Shown: positions 27,037 to 34,638 of the stretch, one piece after another
Layout: every line of letters begins with the position of its first letter
How positions within the stretch are numbered: the stretch's first letter is position 1
Source of the DNA: Pseudomarimonas arenosa
Lineage (GTDB): Bacteria > Pseudomonadota > Gammaproteobacteria > Xanthomonadales > Xanthomonadaceae
Assembly: GCF_014841215.1 (NCBI RefSeq)
Contig: NZ_JACYTR010000034.1
Span: 1-47,672 of the forward strand
Direction of reading: 5' to 3'
Length of the DNA stretch: 47,672 nucleotides
The notes under the pieces: model-generated
Told to the model about the DNA's origin: nothing
Databases searched by the model: none
Seen by the model: only the letters and a program-made list of their open reading frames with translations
Translations under genes and position numbers: made by a program

Positions 27037-27438
27037 TTACAGCGCTGCTTCTTTCAACTTCTTCAGCGGGCGAATCTTCACCTTGGTGGTCGCCGGCTTG
27101 GCGGCAAACACGCGCTCCTGCTTGGTGAACGGATCAATACCCTTGCGCTTCGGCTTGGCCGCGACCTTGACCGACGTGATCTTCAACAGACCCGGCAGCA
27201 CGAAGGCACCCGCGCCCTTCTTGCTGATCGATGAGGAAACCGCCTGTTCGAGGGCGCCCATCACCGCCTTGACGTCCTTCGAAGCGACGCCACTGGCTTC
27301 CACCAGATAGCTCACCAGACCGGACTTGTTCAACGGCTCGGTGATCGCCTTCGCGGCTTTCGGTTTTGCTGCCGCTTTCGCGGCCGGCTTGGCGGCCGGC
27401 TTGGCGGCTACCTTCTTGCTCGATTTCTTTGCAGCCAT
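27037..27438 (-). CDS. HU-like DNA-binding protein with a Lys/Ala-rich N-terminal tail
   Basis: A 133-residue protein. After MAAKKSSKKVA comes about 30 residues of AKPAAK-type repeats, resembling the tails of histone H1. The HU/IHF-like fold then starts at LNKSGLVSYLVEASGVASKDVKAVMGALEQAV and continues with GAFVLPGLLKITSVKVAAKPKRKGIDPFTKQERVFAAKP. The start at 27438 is set by GGAG seven bases upstream; a longer start at 27471 adds an unrelated peptide. It probably acts in nucleoid organisation. A good sigma70-type promoter lies upstream. It is a single-gene unit. Confidence 0.88.
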   Translation of the reverse strand: MAAKKSSKKVAAKPAAKPAAKAAAKPKAAKAITEPLNKSGLVSYLVEASGVASKDVKAVMGALEQAVSSSISKKGAGAFVLPGLLKITSVKVAAKPKRKGIDPFTKQERVFAAKPATTKVKIRPLKKLKEAAL

Positions 27439-27477
27439 TCTGCTACTCCATTCGGGGCGTGCGTGTTGCACCCGGTG

Positions 27478-27505
27478 AATTTAGCCCTCCTGATTGCGCA
27501 GTCAA
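27478..27505 (-). promoter_or_regulatory. Sigma70-type promoter of the HU-like gene
   Basis: On the minus strand TTGACT (27505-27500) is followed after 16 bases by TAAATT (27483-27478). The start codon lies about 40 bases further on, leaving a short leader with GGAG near its end. This is the best sigma70-like promoter I could see by eye in this part of the window. Confidence 0.6.
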
Positions 27506-28103
27506 GAGGAAAATGCACTTTGGCCCCAAAAAATAAGTACTTTCGGCGACCCCCAGGGCGACGACGGCGTGGAATGCGATAGCCGAGCAGCTGGTCTGAT
27601 CAGTGCAAGCACCGCACGCCGAGGCGCAAGCAGTCCCACAAGCACACGCTGATCGCGCCTCCCACCGCCCGCAGCGGTCAGCGCCGCACCCCTCGAAGCT
27701 TATTGTTGTGAGCGCTGGCCGTGACAGGTTTCGGCCGCAACCGCGTCATCTCCATGGGCAGATCGGTATGGCGCAGCAGCAGGTTTAGCCCGGATATTTC
27801 ATGAGGTCGCGCCGAAAGATCCGGGTTAGCTCGGAGCCTTTCTTCACTCAGAGTGAGGACGATTCGCAAACCAAGGGCAAGCTGCGGGCTTATCAATCGG
27901 CCAGAATCCTCACCCTAGGTGAGGAAATTTGGCGATTCGTAGACCTGGCGAAGCTACGCTGTCAGCTTGCCGCGGCTGCGTCGGCCGCTGCCCTTGCTAA
28001 CGTGGGATCGCTCGAGCGCTTGAAGCCCAGTCAGGCGACTCTGGCTCACTCGGAAGGTGGGTGCGATAACCTGGCGAACAATGGGGCGGCAAATGAGGGG
28101 CGC
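27506..28103. other. Intergenic region containing a REP-like hairpin at 27784-27831
   Basis: About 600 bases without a supported gene. Near 27786 there is TAGCCCGGATATT, followed by an inverted partner ATCCGGGTTAGC ending near 27830: a REP-like hairpin with a loop of about 25 bases. The first half also occurs at 47421-47444 (with the adjacent TCATGAGGTCG) and, reversed, at 12880-12893. An open frame from 27801 continues in phase into the DUF3883 gene but begins inside this repeat and has no ribosome site, so it is not taken as coding. Confidence 0.5.
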
Positions 28104-28955
28104 ATGGCGACAGGAAGCAACTGGTCTCGGATCGAAGTGGAGGCCTGCGTCGCCGACTACCTGCGTATGCTGAGCTACGAGCTCAATGGTCAGCGCTACA
28201 GCAAGACCGAACACGCCAAGGCCTTGCTGCAAAAGTTGCGCGGGCGAAGTCGCGCATCATTGGAGTTCAAGCACTGCAACATTAGCGCGGTGATGATCGA
28301 GTTTGGTTATCCCTATATTGCGGGCTACAAGCCACGCAGCAATTACCAGGCGCTACTTGGAGATATCGTCGAGGCGCAGCTCGCCACCAACCACGGCGTG
28401 CAGGACGCCGTCCAATCCGCCGTTGAACGACCCGCTGTCGAAGTTGCCGTTGCAGACATCGGCGCTGTGTGGATGTCACCCCCCAAATCGGCGCGCGTTC
28501 ACGAGCCACAGGCAAGGTACAACGCGCGACCGTCAATGGCACAGCGCGACTACCTGGCTCGGGAAGCGCGCAATCAATCGCTCGGCCGAGCCGGCGAACT
28601 GTTCGTGCTTGAGGTGGAGGCTCAGCGCTTACATGCGGCAGGCAGGAAGAGTTTGAGCGAGCGGGTCGAGCATGTGGCCGCTACGCGAGGTGATGGCCTG
28701 GGGTTCGATGTCTTATCGTTTGAGGAGGATGGGCGTGAACGACTGATCGAAGTCAAGACCACAGCATTCGGTGAGCTCACCCCATTCTTTGTCAGTCACA
28801 ATGAGCTGCTTCGTTCCGAAGCCGATGCCGCCCAGTATCAGCTCTATCGAGTATTCAACTTTCGCGACAAGCCCAGGCTGTTCAATCTACCCGGTGCGAT
28901 CACGACCCACTGCAGGTTGAACGCGGTGTCCTATCTCGCCCGTCTGTGTGAATAG
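28104..28955 (+). CDS. DUF3883 (nuclease-fold) protein
   Basis: A 283-residue protein. The N-terminal half (NWSRIEVEACVADYLRMLSYELNGQRYSKTEHAKALL) matches the helical domain often found before DUF3883. The C-terminal domain has GRAGELFVLEVE, then GFDVLSFEEDGRERLIEVKTTAFG, giving the E...D...ExK arrangement of the PD-(D/E)xK restriction-endonuclease-like fold. Such proteins occur in restriction and other defence loci, though the function of solitary members is unknown. ATG at 28104 is preceded by GAGGGG. It stands alone, 280 bases from the hipA stop on the opposite strand. Confidence 0.75.
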   Translation: MATGSNWSRIEVEACVADYLRMLSYELNGQRYSKTEHAKALLQKLRGRSRASLEFKHCNISAVMIEFGYPYIAGYKPRSNYQALLGDIVEAQLATNHGVQDAVQSAVERPAVEVAVADIGAVWMSPPKSARVHEPQARYNARPSMAQRDYLAREARNQSLGRAGELFVLEVEAQRLHAAGRKSLSERVEHVAATRGDGLGFDVLSFEEDGRERLIEVKTTAFGELTPFFVSHNELLRSEADAAQYQLYRVFNFRDKPRLFNLPGAITTHCRLNAVSYLARLCE

Positions 28956-29177
28956 CGCGGTGCGAATGCGCCGAACAAAAATGGCATTGCGAATTCGGTG
29001 ATGGGCAGCACTCGCAGGATTGCACTTGAAGGACTACGACTTAGCACAAGAATCCGCGGCCGACTTCGCTTCTCTGCTGCGCGGCTTTCACTACCTGAAA
29101 GATGGGCTTGAGTGTCTTCAATTGTGTCCCACTCGAGTTTCGCATAAATGACTGTCTTAGTTAGCTTTTTCTTCTTC

Positions 29178-29199
29178 TATCCGGAAATTAAGTCGGATA
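29178..29199. promoter_or_regulatory. Inverted repeat TATCCG-N10-CGGATA downstream of hipA
   Basis: A perfect six-base inverted repeat in the otherwise featureless 28956-29235 gap. The half-sites TATCC/GGATA equal those of the Escherichia coli HipB operator, but they are spaced 12 bases apart instead of 8 and differ from the operators upstream of this hipB. No T-tract adjoins it, so it is not an obvious terminator. The rest of the gap holds only short, overlapping open frames. Confidence 0.3.
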
Positions 29200-29235
29200 A
29201 AATGTCGCGTGAGTGAGGGCTTCCGACGTCTTCGG

Positions 29236-30555
29236 CTAGCCGCCAAGTTTACGCACCGCTTGGCGTAGCCCCCGAAAGATCGCGGCAGCTACATGTTCAG
29301 GAAAGTCGGCCGGCAAGCCGGTGGTGACCTTGTCGATTGCCGGTTCGACCTCGGCCAGCACTTGGTCGATCAGACGCTTCATGGCTTCAGGTGCGAAGCC
29401 GCAGGCAGCGGCGGTGGATTGCCAGTGGCGGGTCTGGATCTTGATCCAGTGGTAATGCCGGTTCTTCGAAACCGCCGCCATCGCCATTTTCGCCCTCTCG
29501 ACCGCCAGCTGATTCTTGCCGTGGCCGATCAGCGGCCAGACCGAGATCACATCGTAGAGGGGTGTGAGGCGAAAGCGGCCTTCGGGCTCGATCGCAATGC
29601 TGTAATTCTTAGCGTGTCCGTCGGTGGCACAGAGCAGCCAGAACACGAACAGCGACTTCAGGAACAAAGCCCGATCCTCCGCTGCCTGTTGTGAGCCCAG
29701 CAGCAGGTCCATGATCCGCACCGGGCCGGGTCCGCCGTCAGCTTCGTACTTCAGCGCGGGGGGCACGTCGAGCGCTTGGCATAGGTCTTCCTGCGGCAGA
29801 CGCAGCCAGTAGCTGCCGTCGGCAGACGGGCGACGGTCAAAGCGCTCGACGATCAGGGCCTTCTGGTCTTCGAACTTGCCAATCTCGGTCTTGGCAATGG
29901 GTAAGCCCAGCGCCGCAACCAGCTGGCTGCAGAGCCATTCGTTTTCGACCGAGGTGCTCAGGTCGCCTTGGAAGTTTCCAACCCGGCCCATTGGCAGCTT
30001 GAAAATGTGGGTGGAGGGCGTGGCACCCAGTGGCCGCTGCCAGCCGCCGCGATGCCAGAGCAGGGCGGTCTTTTCCTGGGCGCCGGCCAGGGAAATGCGA
30101 AAGTCGGACGACTCATCTTCAGCGCCCGCCACCGTGGTTGTCCTCAATAGCGCGGCGATAGCAGACTCGCTTAGCGGCTCGCCGCGAATCTGCCGCATGT
30201 CTTCGGGCTCGCGGTCTTCGGGCAATAGCTGGACTGCTCCGACGCAGTCGCGGCCGATTTCCTCCAGCAGGTCGAACGCCTGCAACGACGCCGCTCGGAA
30301 TCGGCTCTGGATCCGCTGGCGGATAGCCCGACTGTCCGGCAGCAGGTTGTCAAACCAACTCTCGACCACCGCGCTTCGATACGGCGCGTTGCTGCGCATC
30401 GGCATCGACAGTGATAGCGGCCGGGCTTCGGGTCGGGCAAGCCAGTCAGCGGCGTAGGCGAATACGTGCTCGCCGGTGGGCTCCAAGCTCCACCTGCCCA
30501 CCCGCAACCCATTCATCCAGACGCCGAGAACCTTTCGTTTACGCGGTCTGGCCAT
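29236..30555 (-). CDS. hipA: HipA toxin, serine/threonine kinase of a type II toxin-antitoxin pair
   Basis: A 439-residue full-length HipA. The N-terminal Couple_hipA subdomain ends with WFDNLLPD. The activation loop holds the autophosphorylated serine (Ser155 in RISLAGAQEKTALL). The catalytic site is CATDGHAKN (Asp312, Asn317), and the DFG-equivalent is LYDVIS (Asp335). In E. coli, HipA phosphorylates glutamyl-tRNA synthetase, which triggers the stringent response and persistence; this substrate is inferred here. It starts 3 bases after the hipB stop. All catalytic residues are intact, so the toxin should be active. Confidence 0.95.
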   Translation of the reverse strand: MARPRKRKVLGVWMNGLRVGRWSLEPTGEHVFAYAADWLARPEARPLSLSMPMRSNAPYRSAVVESWFDNLLPDSRAIRQRIQSRFRAASLQAFDLLEEIGRDCVGAVQLLPEDREPEDMRQIRGEPLSESAIAALLRTTTVAGAEDESSDFRISLAGAQEKTALLWHRGGWQRPLGATPSTHIFKLPMGRVGNFQGDLSTSVENEWLCSQLVAALGLPIAKTEIGKFEDQKALIVERFDRRPSADGSYWLRLPQEDLCQALDVPPALKYEADGGPGPVRIMDLLLGSQQAAEDRALFLKSLFVFWLLCATDGHAKNYSIAIEPEGRFRLTPLYDVISVWPLIGHGKNQLAVERAKMAMAAVSKNRHYHWIKIQTRHWQSTAAACGFAPEAMKRLIDQVLAEVEPAIDKVTTGLPADFPEHVAAAIFRGLRQAVRKLGG

Positions 30556-30558
30556 GAC

Positions 30559-30813
30559 CTACCACTCGGTCTTGCTGGTGGCCGACGTCTTCGGTTTTGG
30601 CTGCAACACCAGCTCGATATCCAGTGCGGACAGCAGCTTGAACAGGCTGGTCACACTGCTGCGCCCGGGGTCGGACTCCATCGCCGATATCGTCTTGGGC
30701 AGCAGACCGACCAGGGCGGCGACCTGTTTCTGAGTGAGCTTGCATGTATCCCGGCGATCGCGCAGCACGGTGGCCAGCTGCGCGGGAGATGCGATGACAG
30801 CGCTCCGATCCAT
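30559..30813 (-). CDS. hipB: HipB antitoxin, XRE-family repressor
   Basis: An 84-residue protein with an HTH domain (LRDRRDTCKLTQKQVAALVGLLPKTISAMESDPGRSSVTSLFKLLSALDIEL). A flexible tail ends in Thr-Glu-Trp; the E. coli HipB tail likewise ends in Glu-Trp, where the Trp contacts HipA and the tail is a Lon target. It is the first gene of hipBA. The ribosome site GGAGGGG lies within the promoter-proximal operator, so repressor binding and translation initiation share sequence. Confidence 0.94.
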   Translation of the reverse strand: MDRSAVIASPAQLATVLRDRRDTCKLTQKQVAALVGLLPKTISAMESDPGRSSVTSLFKLLSALDIELVLQPKPKTSATSKTEW

Positions 30814-30883
30814 ATCCCCTCCAGGGTATTTTCACACAATATACCCTGTAAGGTATATTTTGTAAATGCACCCTGTAGGGTAC
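30814..30883 (-). promoter_or_regulatory. hipBA promoter with three HipB operators
   Basis: On the minus strand TTTACA (30866-30861), 17 bases, then TATATT (30843-30838) form a near-consensus promoter. Three related palindromes of the core ACCCTGTAGGGT are present. O3 at 30868-30883 lies just upstream of the -35. O2 at 30840-30857 (TATACC-N6-GGTATA, perfect) fills the spacer and overlaps the -10. O1 at 30812-30829 overlaps the ribosome site and touches the start codon. Repression by HipB-HipA complexes is expected. Confidence 0.8.
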
Positions 30884-30925
30884 GAGGGTCGACAGTGTGG
30901 ACCTGCTGTGCGCCGAAGGTTTGCG

Positions 30926-32515
30926 TCAGGCCGCGCGCACCGTCTCCCAGTCCAGACCGAACCGCGCGAGATACTTGCGCAGGCGGTCGGCGTCGTTGGT
31001 GCTGGCGCGTTGTTGCCGCGACACGGCGAATAGCTCGCGCCCGGCCTGGGACATCGATTTGCAGCGAGCGCACAATGCCACCACGTCCTCCAATTGCACG
31101 CGGTCGAAGCGATCAAGCTCGGCATAACGCTCGCCCAGCAAGGTCTCGAGGCGGCTGGGCGCGACACCGCCTTGCCACTGCCGACGCAGGCGCGCGATCT
31201 CTTCATCCACCTGAGCGACGTTGATGCGGCCTGCCTCGGCGAGCGTGGCCAGCCGCTGCACGGAAGCGCCGAGGTCGCGGAAGTTGCCGGCCCAGCGCGC
31301 CTCGGGGCCGGCTGCGAATGCCAAGTACCGCGCACGCGCCTCGCGGTTGAACGCCACACGCTGATGCTGTTCGCGCGACCAGCGTTCAAGCTCAAAGTCG
31401 AGGTTGGGTTCAATGTCTTCGCGCCGCTCGGCCAGGCCGGGCAGCCGGTACGTCCACAGGTTCAGACGCGCGAGCAGGTCGTCTCGGAACCGGCCGGCGG
31501 CCACGGCGAGGTCGAGGTCGCGGTTGGTGCCAGCGATGAGTTGAAAATCGCTCTCGACCTCCTTGTCGCTGCCCACCGGCAGAAAGCGCTTCTCCTCCAG
31601 TGCGCGCAAAAGCATGGCCTGCTCGTCGAGGCCCAGCTCGCCGATCTCGTCGAGAAACAGCAGACCCTGGTGTGCCGAGCGCAGCAGCCCCGCACGTTCG
31701 CCGACCGCGCCGGTATACGCGCCCTTGATGTGGCCGAACAACGTGCTCATCGCTCCATCGCCGCGCAGCGTGGCGCAGTTGACCTCGACGAAGCGGCCCG
31801 GCAACTGGTGCCGCGTCGACTTGAGCTCGAACACGCGGCGCGCGAGCTGGCTCTTGCCGGCGCCGGTCGGCCCCATCAGAAGCATGGGTGCACGCGAACG
31901 CGTGGCCACCGTTTCGATCTGCTCGATCATCCGGTTGAACTCGGCGTTACGGGTGGCGATGCCGCTCTTGAGCAGTTCGTGGTCGGCCAGCTTGCGCTGG
32001 GCGAAGCGCTGCGCAATGAGGTCGTAGCGCGACAGATCAAGGTCGATGATGGTGAAGCTGCCCGGGCTGCCACCAGCCTGCGTGCGCGGCGGCGAAGTCT
32101 GCAGCAACTTGCCCGGGAAGTGCCGGCTCTCGGTCAGGGCGAACCAGCAGATCTGCGAGACGTGCGTGCCAGTGGTGATGTGGACGTAGTAGTCCTCCTC
32201 CTCCGGCTGGAAATCGTAGTCGCGCAGGAAGTCATGCAGCGCGCCGTAGACGCCCTCGAAATCCCAGGGGTCGGCCAGCGCGAGGTCGTGGCGCAGCACC
32301 TGCGTTTCGGGCGACACGTGAGCGAGGTCGGCTACGGCCACGTCAGCGTGTTTGCCGAATCTGGCCTCGTCGACGAGCAGCTCGATGCGATCGACCTGCC
32401 AGTGCTCGTGCATGCCGAGCGAGACGGTCGGGCGCCATTTCTCCCAACGTCTCGGGCCGGTGCCCGAATCGAGCTGGGTGCCGAACATGCCGAGGATCAC
32501 TTGGCGGCGAGCCAT
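30926..32515 (-). CDS. rtcR: RtcR, sigma54-dependent activator of the RNA-repair operon
   Basis: A 529-residue activator. The N-terminal CARF-type ligand domain (1 to about 180) includes GTQLDSGTGPRRWEKWRPTVSL, DPWDFEGVY, ITTGTHVSQICWF and FTIIDLDLSRYD. The AAA+ domain has Walker A GPTGAGKS, the sigma54-contact loop GAYTGA (Tyr in place of the usual Phe), Walker B LLFLDEIGEL, and LARLNLWTYRLPGL. The C-terminal part ends with SRQQRASTNDADRLRKYLARFGL, as in E. coli RtcR. In E. coli the CARF domain responds to damaged RNA and RtcR activates rtcBA. The gene diverges from rsr, whose promoter matches the sigma54 consensus. Confidence 0.96.
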   Translation of the reverse strand: MARRQVILGMFGTQLDSGTGPRRWEKWRPTVSLGMHEHWQVDRIELLVDEARFGKHADVAVADLAHVSPETQVLRHDLALADPWDFEGVYGALHDFLRDYDFQPEEEDYYVHITTGTHVSQICWFALTESRHFPGKLLQTSPPRTQAGGSPGSFTIIDLDLSRYDLIAQRFAQRKLADHELLKSGIATRNAEFNRMIEQIETVATRSRAPMLLMGPTGAGKSQLARRVFELKSTRHQLPGRFVEVNCATLRGDGAMSTLFGHIKGAYTGAVGERAGLLRSAHQGLLFLDEIGELGLDEQAMLLRALEEKRFLPVGSDKEVESDFQLIAGTNRDLDLAVAAGRFRDDLLARLNLWTYRLPGLAERREDIEPNLDFELERWSREQHQRVAFNREARARYLAFAAGPEARWAGNFRDLGASVQRLATLAEAGRINVAQVDEEIARLRRQWQGGVAPSRLETLLGERYAELDRFDRVQLEDVVALCARCKSMSQAGRELFAVSRQQRASTNDADRLRKYLARFGLDWETVRAA

Positions 32516-32629
32516 ATATTCATGTCGATAAAGAGCGCGCTAGGAATATACATTTATGCGCACAACTTGTCGCCACCCATAGGCGCTGTCGATATGTAAA
32601 TCAATGAGATAGGTTGATGGCAGGACAGT

Positions 32630-32645
32630 TGGCACGGCCATTGCT
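32630..32645 (+). promoter_or_regulatory. Sigma54 (-24/-12) promoter of the rsr-RNA-rtcBA operon
   Basis: TGGCACGGCCATTGCT agrees at every fixed position with the consensus TGGCACG-N4-TTGCW. Transcription should start about 12 bases further on, giving a leader of about 27 bases before the rsr ATG at 32684. The adjacent divergent rtcR gene encodes the matching activator, so induction by RtcR is very likely. The upstream activator site must lie in 32516-32629. Confidence 0.9.
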
Positions 32646-32683
32646 CTAGTGGGTTCGTCCCCAGCTCAACGAGGAATGCCCCC

Positions 32684-34240
32684 ATGGCCAACGCCCAACT
32701 TTTTGCATCGCTCCGCGGCGCCTTCGTGCCGAACGCCACTGCCACCAACGAGGCGGGCGGTCTCGCCTACGCTCGCAGCCCGGAAGCGGTGCTTGCCCTG
32801 TACGCGGCGACGGGTTGCCTCAACGGTACCTACTACGCTTCGGCCGGCGAGCAGCTCGACAAGGCGTTGGCGCTGGCCGCGCAGTGCGACCCCGAGTTCG
32901 TCGCCCGCACCGCGGTCTACGCCCGCAAGGTCGCGCATATGAAGGACATGCCGGCGCTGTTGCTGGCGACATTGAGTACCCGCGACGGTGAGCTGTTGGC
33001 CAAGACGTTCCCGCGTGTGGTCGACAACGGCCGCATGCTGCGCAACTTCGTGCAGATCGTCCGCAGCGGCGTGGTGGGCCGCAAGTCGCTGGGCTCGCTG
33101 CCCAAGCGACTGGTCCGCCAGTGGCTCGAGCGCGCGTCGGTCGATGCGATCGTGCAGGCCGCGATCGGCAACCAGCCGTCGCTGGCCGACGTGATCCGCA
33201 TGGTTCACCCGAAGCCGGCGGACGCCGCGCGTCAGGCGCTGTATGCCTGGGTCGTGGGTAAGCCGTTCGAAACGGAGGCGCTGCCGGCCAAGCTGCAAGC
33301 GTACGAGGCGTTCAAGCGCGCGCCGGTCGGCGAACTGCCGGACCTGCCGTTCCAGTACTACACCTCGCTGCGCCTGTCGGCAAAGCAGTGGTGTGTACTG
33401 GCCCGCAACGCCTCCTGGCAGACGCTGCGCCAGAACCTCAACACCTTTGCCCGCAACGAGGTGTTTGCGGACGGCGCGACGGTGAAGGCACTGTCGGCGA
33501 CGCTGCGTGACCCGGTGAAGATCGCCAAGGCACGCGCATTTCCGTATCAGTTGATGATGGCGTACACGGCATCGGGCGGCGGCGATGTGCCGTCGGCGAT
33601 CCGCGAGGCCCTGCAGGACGCGATGGAAATCGCCACCCGCCAGGTGCCGAAGCTGGACGGCCGGGTGGTGGTGGCGGTCGACGTGTCGGGCTCGATGGGC
33701 TCGCCGGTGACCGGCCATCGTCGGGGTGCGACGACCGCGGTGCGGTGCGTGGACGTGGCGGCACTGGTGGCCGCGTGCGTGCAGCGTACCAACCCCGGTG
33801 CCCGCGTGATGCCGTTCGACACCGACGTGCGCGCACTGCAGCTGAACCCGCGCGACAGCGTGATGACGCAGGCAAAGCAGTTGGCGTCGTTGTGCGGCGG
33901 TGGCACCTCGATCAGTTCTCCGCTGGCGCGGTTGAATCGCGAGGGCGCCAACGTCGACCTGCTGGTGATTGTGTCCGACAACGAGAGTTGGGCCGACACC
34001 CGCCGGGCCGGTGCGACCGAGACGATGCGTCAGTGGGCGCAGATCAAGGCGCGCTGCCCGCAGGCGAAGCTGGTTTGCATCGACCTGCAGCCGGTGGCAA
34101 CGAGTCAGGCGGCCGAGCGTGAGGATGTGATCCACGTCGGCGGTTTCAGCGACGCGGTGTTCGACCTGCTCGCGGTGTTCGCGGCGCAGGGCGCCAACAC
34201 GCCGCGCTGGGTCGACAAGATTCGGTCCATCGAGTTGTAG
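32684..34240 (+). CDS. rsr: Rsr, bacterial Ro60 orthologue (TROVE-vWA RNA-binding protein)
   Basis: A 518-residue protein. The TROVE domain (about 1-325, helical repeats) begins AQLFASLRGAFVPNATATNEAGGLAY and includes RKVAHMKDMPALLLATLS and RMLRNFVQIVRSG. The C-terminal von Willebrand A domain has the MIDAS motif DVSGSMGS (Asp333, Ser335, Ser337) and ends with FSDAVFDLLAVF. Ro60 forms a ring that binds Y RNAs on its outer surface and the 3' ends of defective RNAs in its cavity. In Deinococcus and Salmonella, Rsr is tethered by Y RNA to the exonuclease PNPase. AGGA precedes the ATG. It is the first gene of the sigma54 operon, and five Y-RNA-like transcripts follow it. Confidence 0.95.
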   Translation: MANAQLFASLRGAFVPNATATNEAGGLAYARSPEAVLALYAATGCLNGTYYASAGEQLDKALALAAQCDPEFVARTAVYARKVAHMKDMPALLLATLSTRDGELLAKTFPRVVDNGRMLRNFVQIVRSGVVGRKSLGSLPKRLVRQWLERASVDAIVQAAIGNQPSLADVIRMVHPKPADAARQALYAWVVGKPFETEALPAKLQAYEAFKRAPVGELPDLPFQYYTSLRLSAKQWCVLARNASWQTLRQNLNTFARNEVFADGATVKALSATLRDPVKIAKARAFPYQLMMAYTASGGGDVPSAIREALQDAMEIATRQVPKLDGRVVVAVDVSGSMGSPVTGHRRGATTAVRCVDVAALVAACVQRTNPGARVMPFDTDVRALQLNPRDSVMTQAKQLASLCGGGTSISSPLARLNREGANVDLLVIVSDNESWADTRRAGATETMRQWAQIKARCPQAKLVCIDLQPVATSQAAEREDVIHVGGFSDAVFDLLAVFAAQGANTPRWVDKIRSIEL

Positions 34241-34252
34241 GAAACAGAGGTT

Positions 34253-34278
34253 GCCCGTCCGCAATGGGGCGGACGGGC
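34253..34278 (+). other. Ten-pair hairpin between rsr and the first Y-RNA-like unit
   Basis: GCCCGTCCGC, loop AATGGG, GCGGACGGGC is a perfect stem, 12 bases after the rsr stop. No T-tract follows, so simple termination is unlikely. It may mark an mRNA processing or attenuation point. Nine bases of its left arm (CCCGTCCGC) are repeated at 34378-34386 inside RNA A, so the right arm could instead pair with the T-stem/acceptor of RNA A. Confidence 0.6.
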
Positions 34279-34312
34279 TTGAGGAGAAAGTACCCACTTT
34301 GAATTCGAAAAA

Positions 34313-34458
34313 CGTTGGCGGTACGCGAATGCCGTCGGAACTACATCACTCTTAATGACCAGGTCGCGGGTTCGAATCCCGTCCGCTCCATATCGACGGG
34401 GCGGTAGCTCAGCGGTAGAGCAGGATGTTCCGGCACCACTCGTCGCGTAGCGGCAACG
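34313..34458 (+). ncRNA. Y-RNA-like RNA A with circularly permuted tRNA-like head
   Basis: The 5' strand CGTTG (34313), gcgg, TACGCGA, ATGCC-GTC, GGAAC pairs with GTTCC (34427), GGCA, TCGCGTA (34443-34449), gcgg, CAACG (to 34458). The stem has helices of 5, 7, 4 and 5 pairs, all perfect, with internal loops as in a Y RNA. The head, in order, is T-arm GCGGG-TTCGAAT-CCCGT (34366-34382), acceptor CCGCTCC (34383-34389), an eight-base loop, acceptor partner GGGGCGG (34398-34404), TA, and D-arm GCTC-AGCGGTA-GAGC (34407-34421). There is no anticodon arm. The motif GAATGCCG-N2-GGAACTACA is shared with the other units. It is probably an Rsr ligand like YrlA of Salmonella. Confidence 0.85.
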
Positions 34459-34474
34459 GCAATGCGGTACCCGG

Positions 34475-34599
34475 CGTCGCCGCCGAATGCCGATGGAACT
34501 ACAGAATCCTCAGGTCGCGGGTTCGAATCCCGCCCGTCGCGAGACGGTAGCTCAGCGGATAGAGCAGTCGACAATGTTCCATCATCCTGGTCGGCGACG
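34475..34599 (+). ncRNA. Y-RNA-like RNA B with permuted tRNA-like head
   Basis: The outer helix CGTCGCCG (34475-34482) pairs with CGGCGACG (34592-34599), eight pairs. The upper helix GATGGAAC (34492-34499) pairs with GTTCCATC (34576-34583), eight pairs. The head has T-arm GCGGG-TTCGAAT-CCCGC (34517-34533), then CCGTC-GCGA-GACGG (34534-34547), a short acceptor stem capped by a GNRA tetraloop, then TA and D-arm GCTC-AGCGGATA-GAGC (34550-34565). The capping tetraloop shows that this head cannot be read as a normal linear tRNA. It starts 16 bases after RNA A. Confidence 0.85.
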
Positions 34600-34638
34600 G
34601 CGTCGGATCCACTCAAGGCAACAGGAGTCCCATCGTTT

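Noticed and set aside
28956-29235. A small gene of about 40 codons near 29020-29150
   Set aside because: Two frames are open here, neither has a ribosome site or a recognisable product.
31094-34297. Long open frames opposite rtcR (31094-32599, +) and opposite rsr (32666-34297, -)
   Set aside because: Both are antisense shadows of genes with complete family signatures; their products are Arg/His/Gln-rich without domains.
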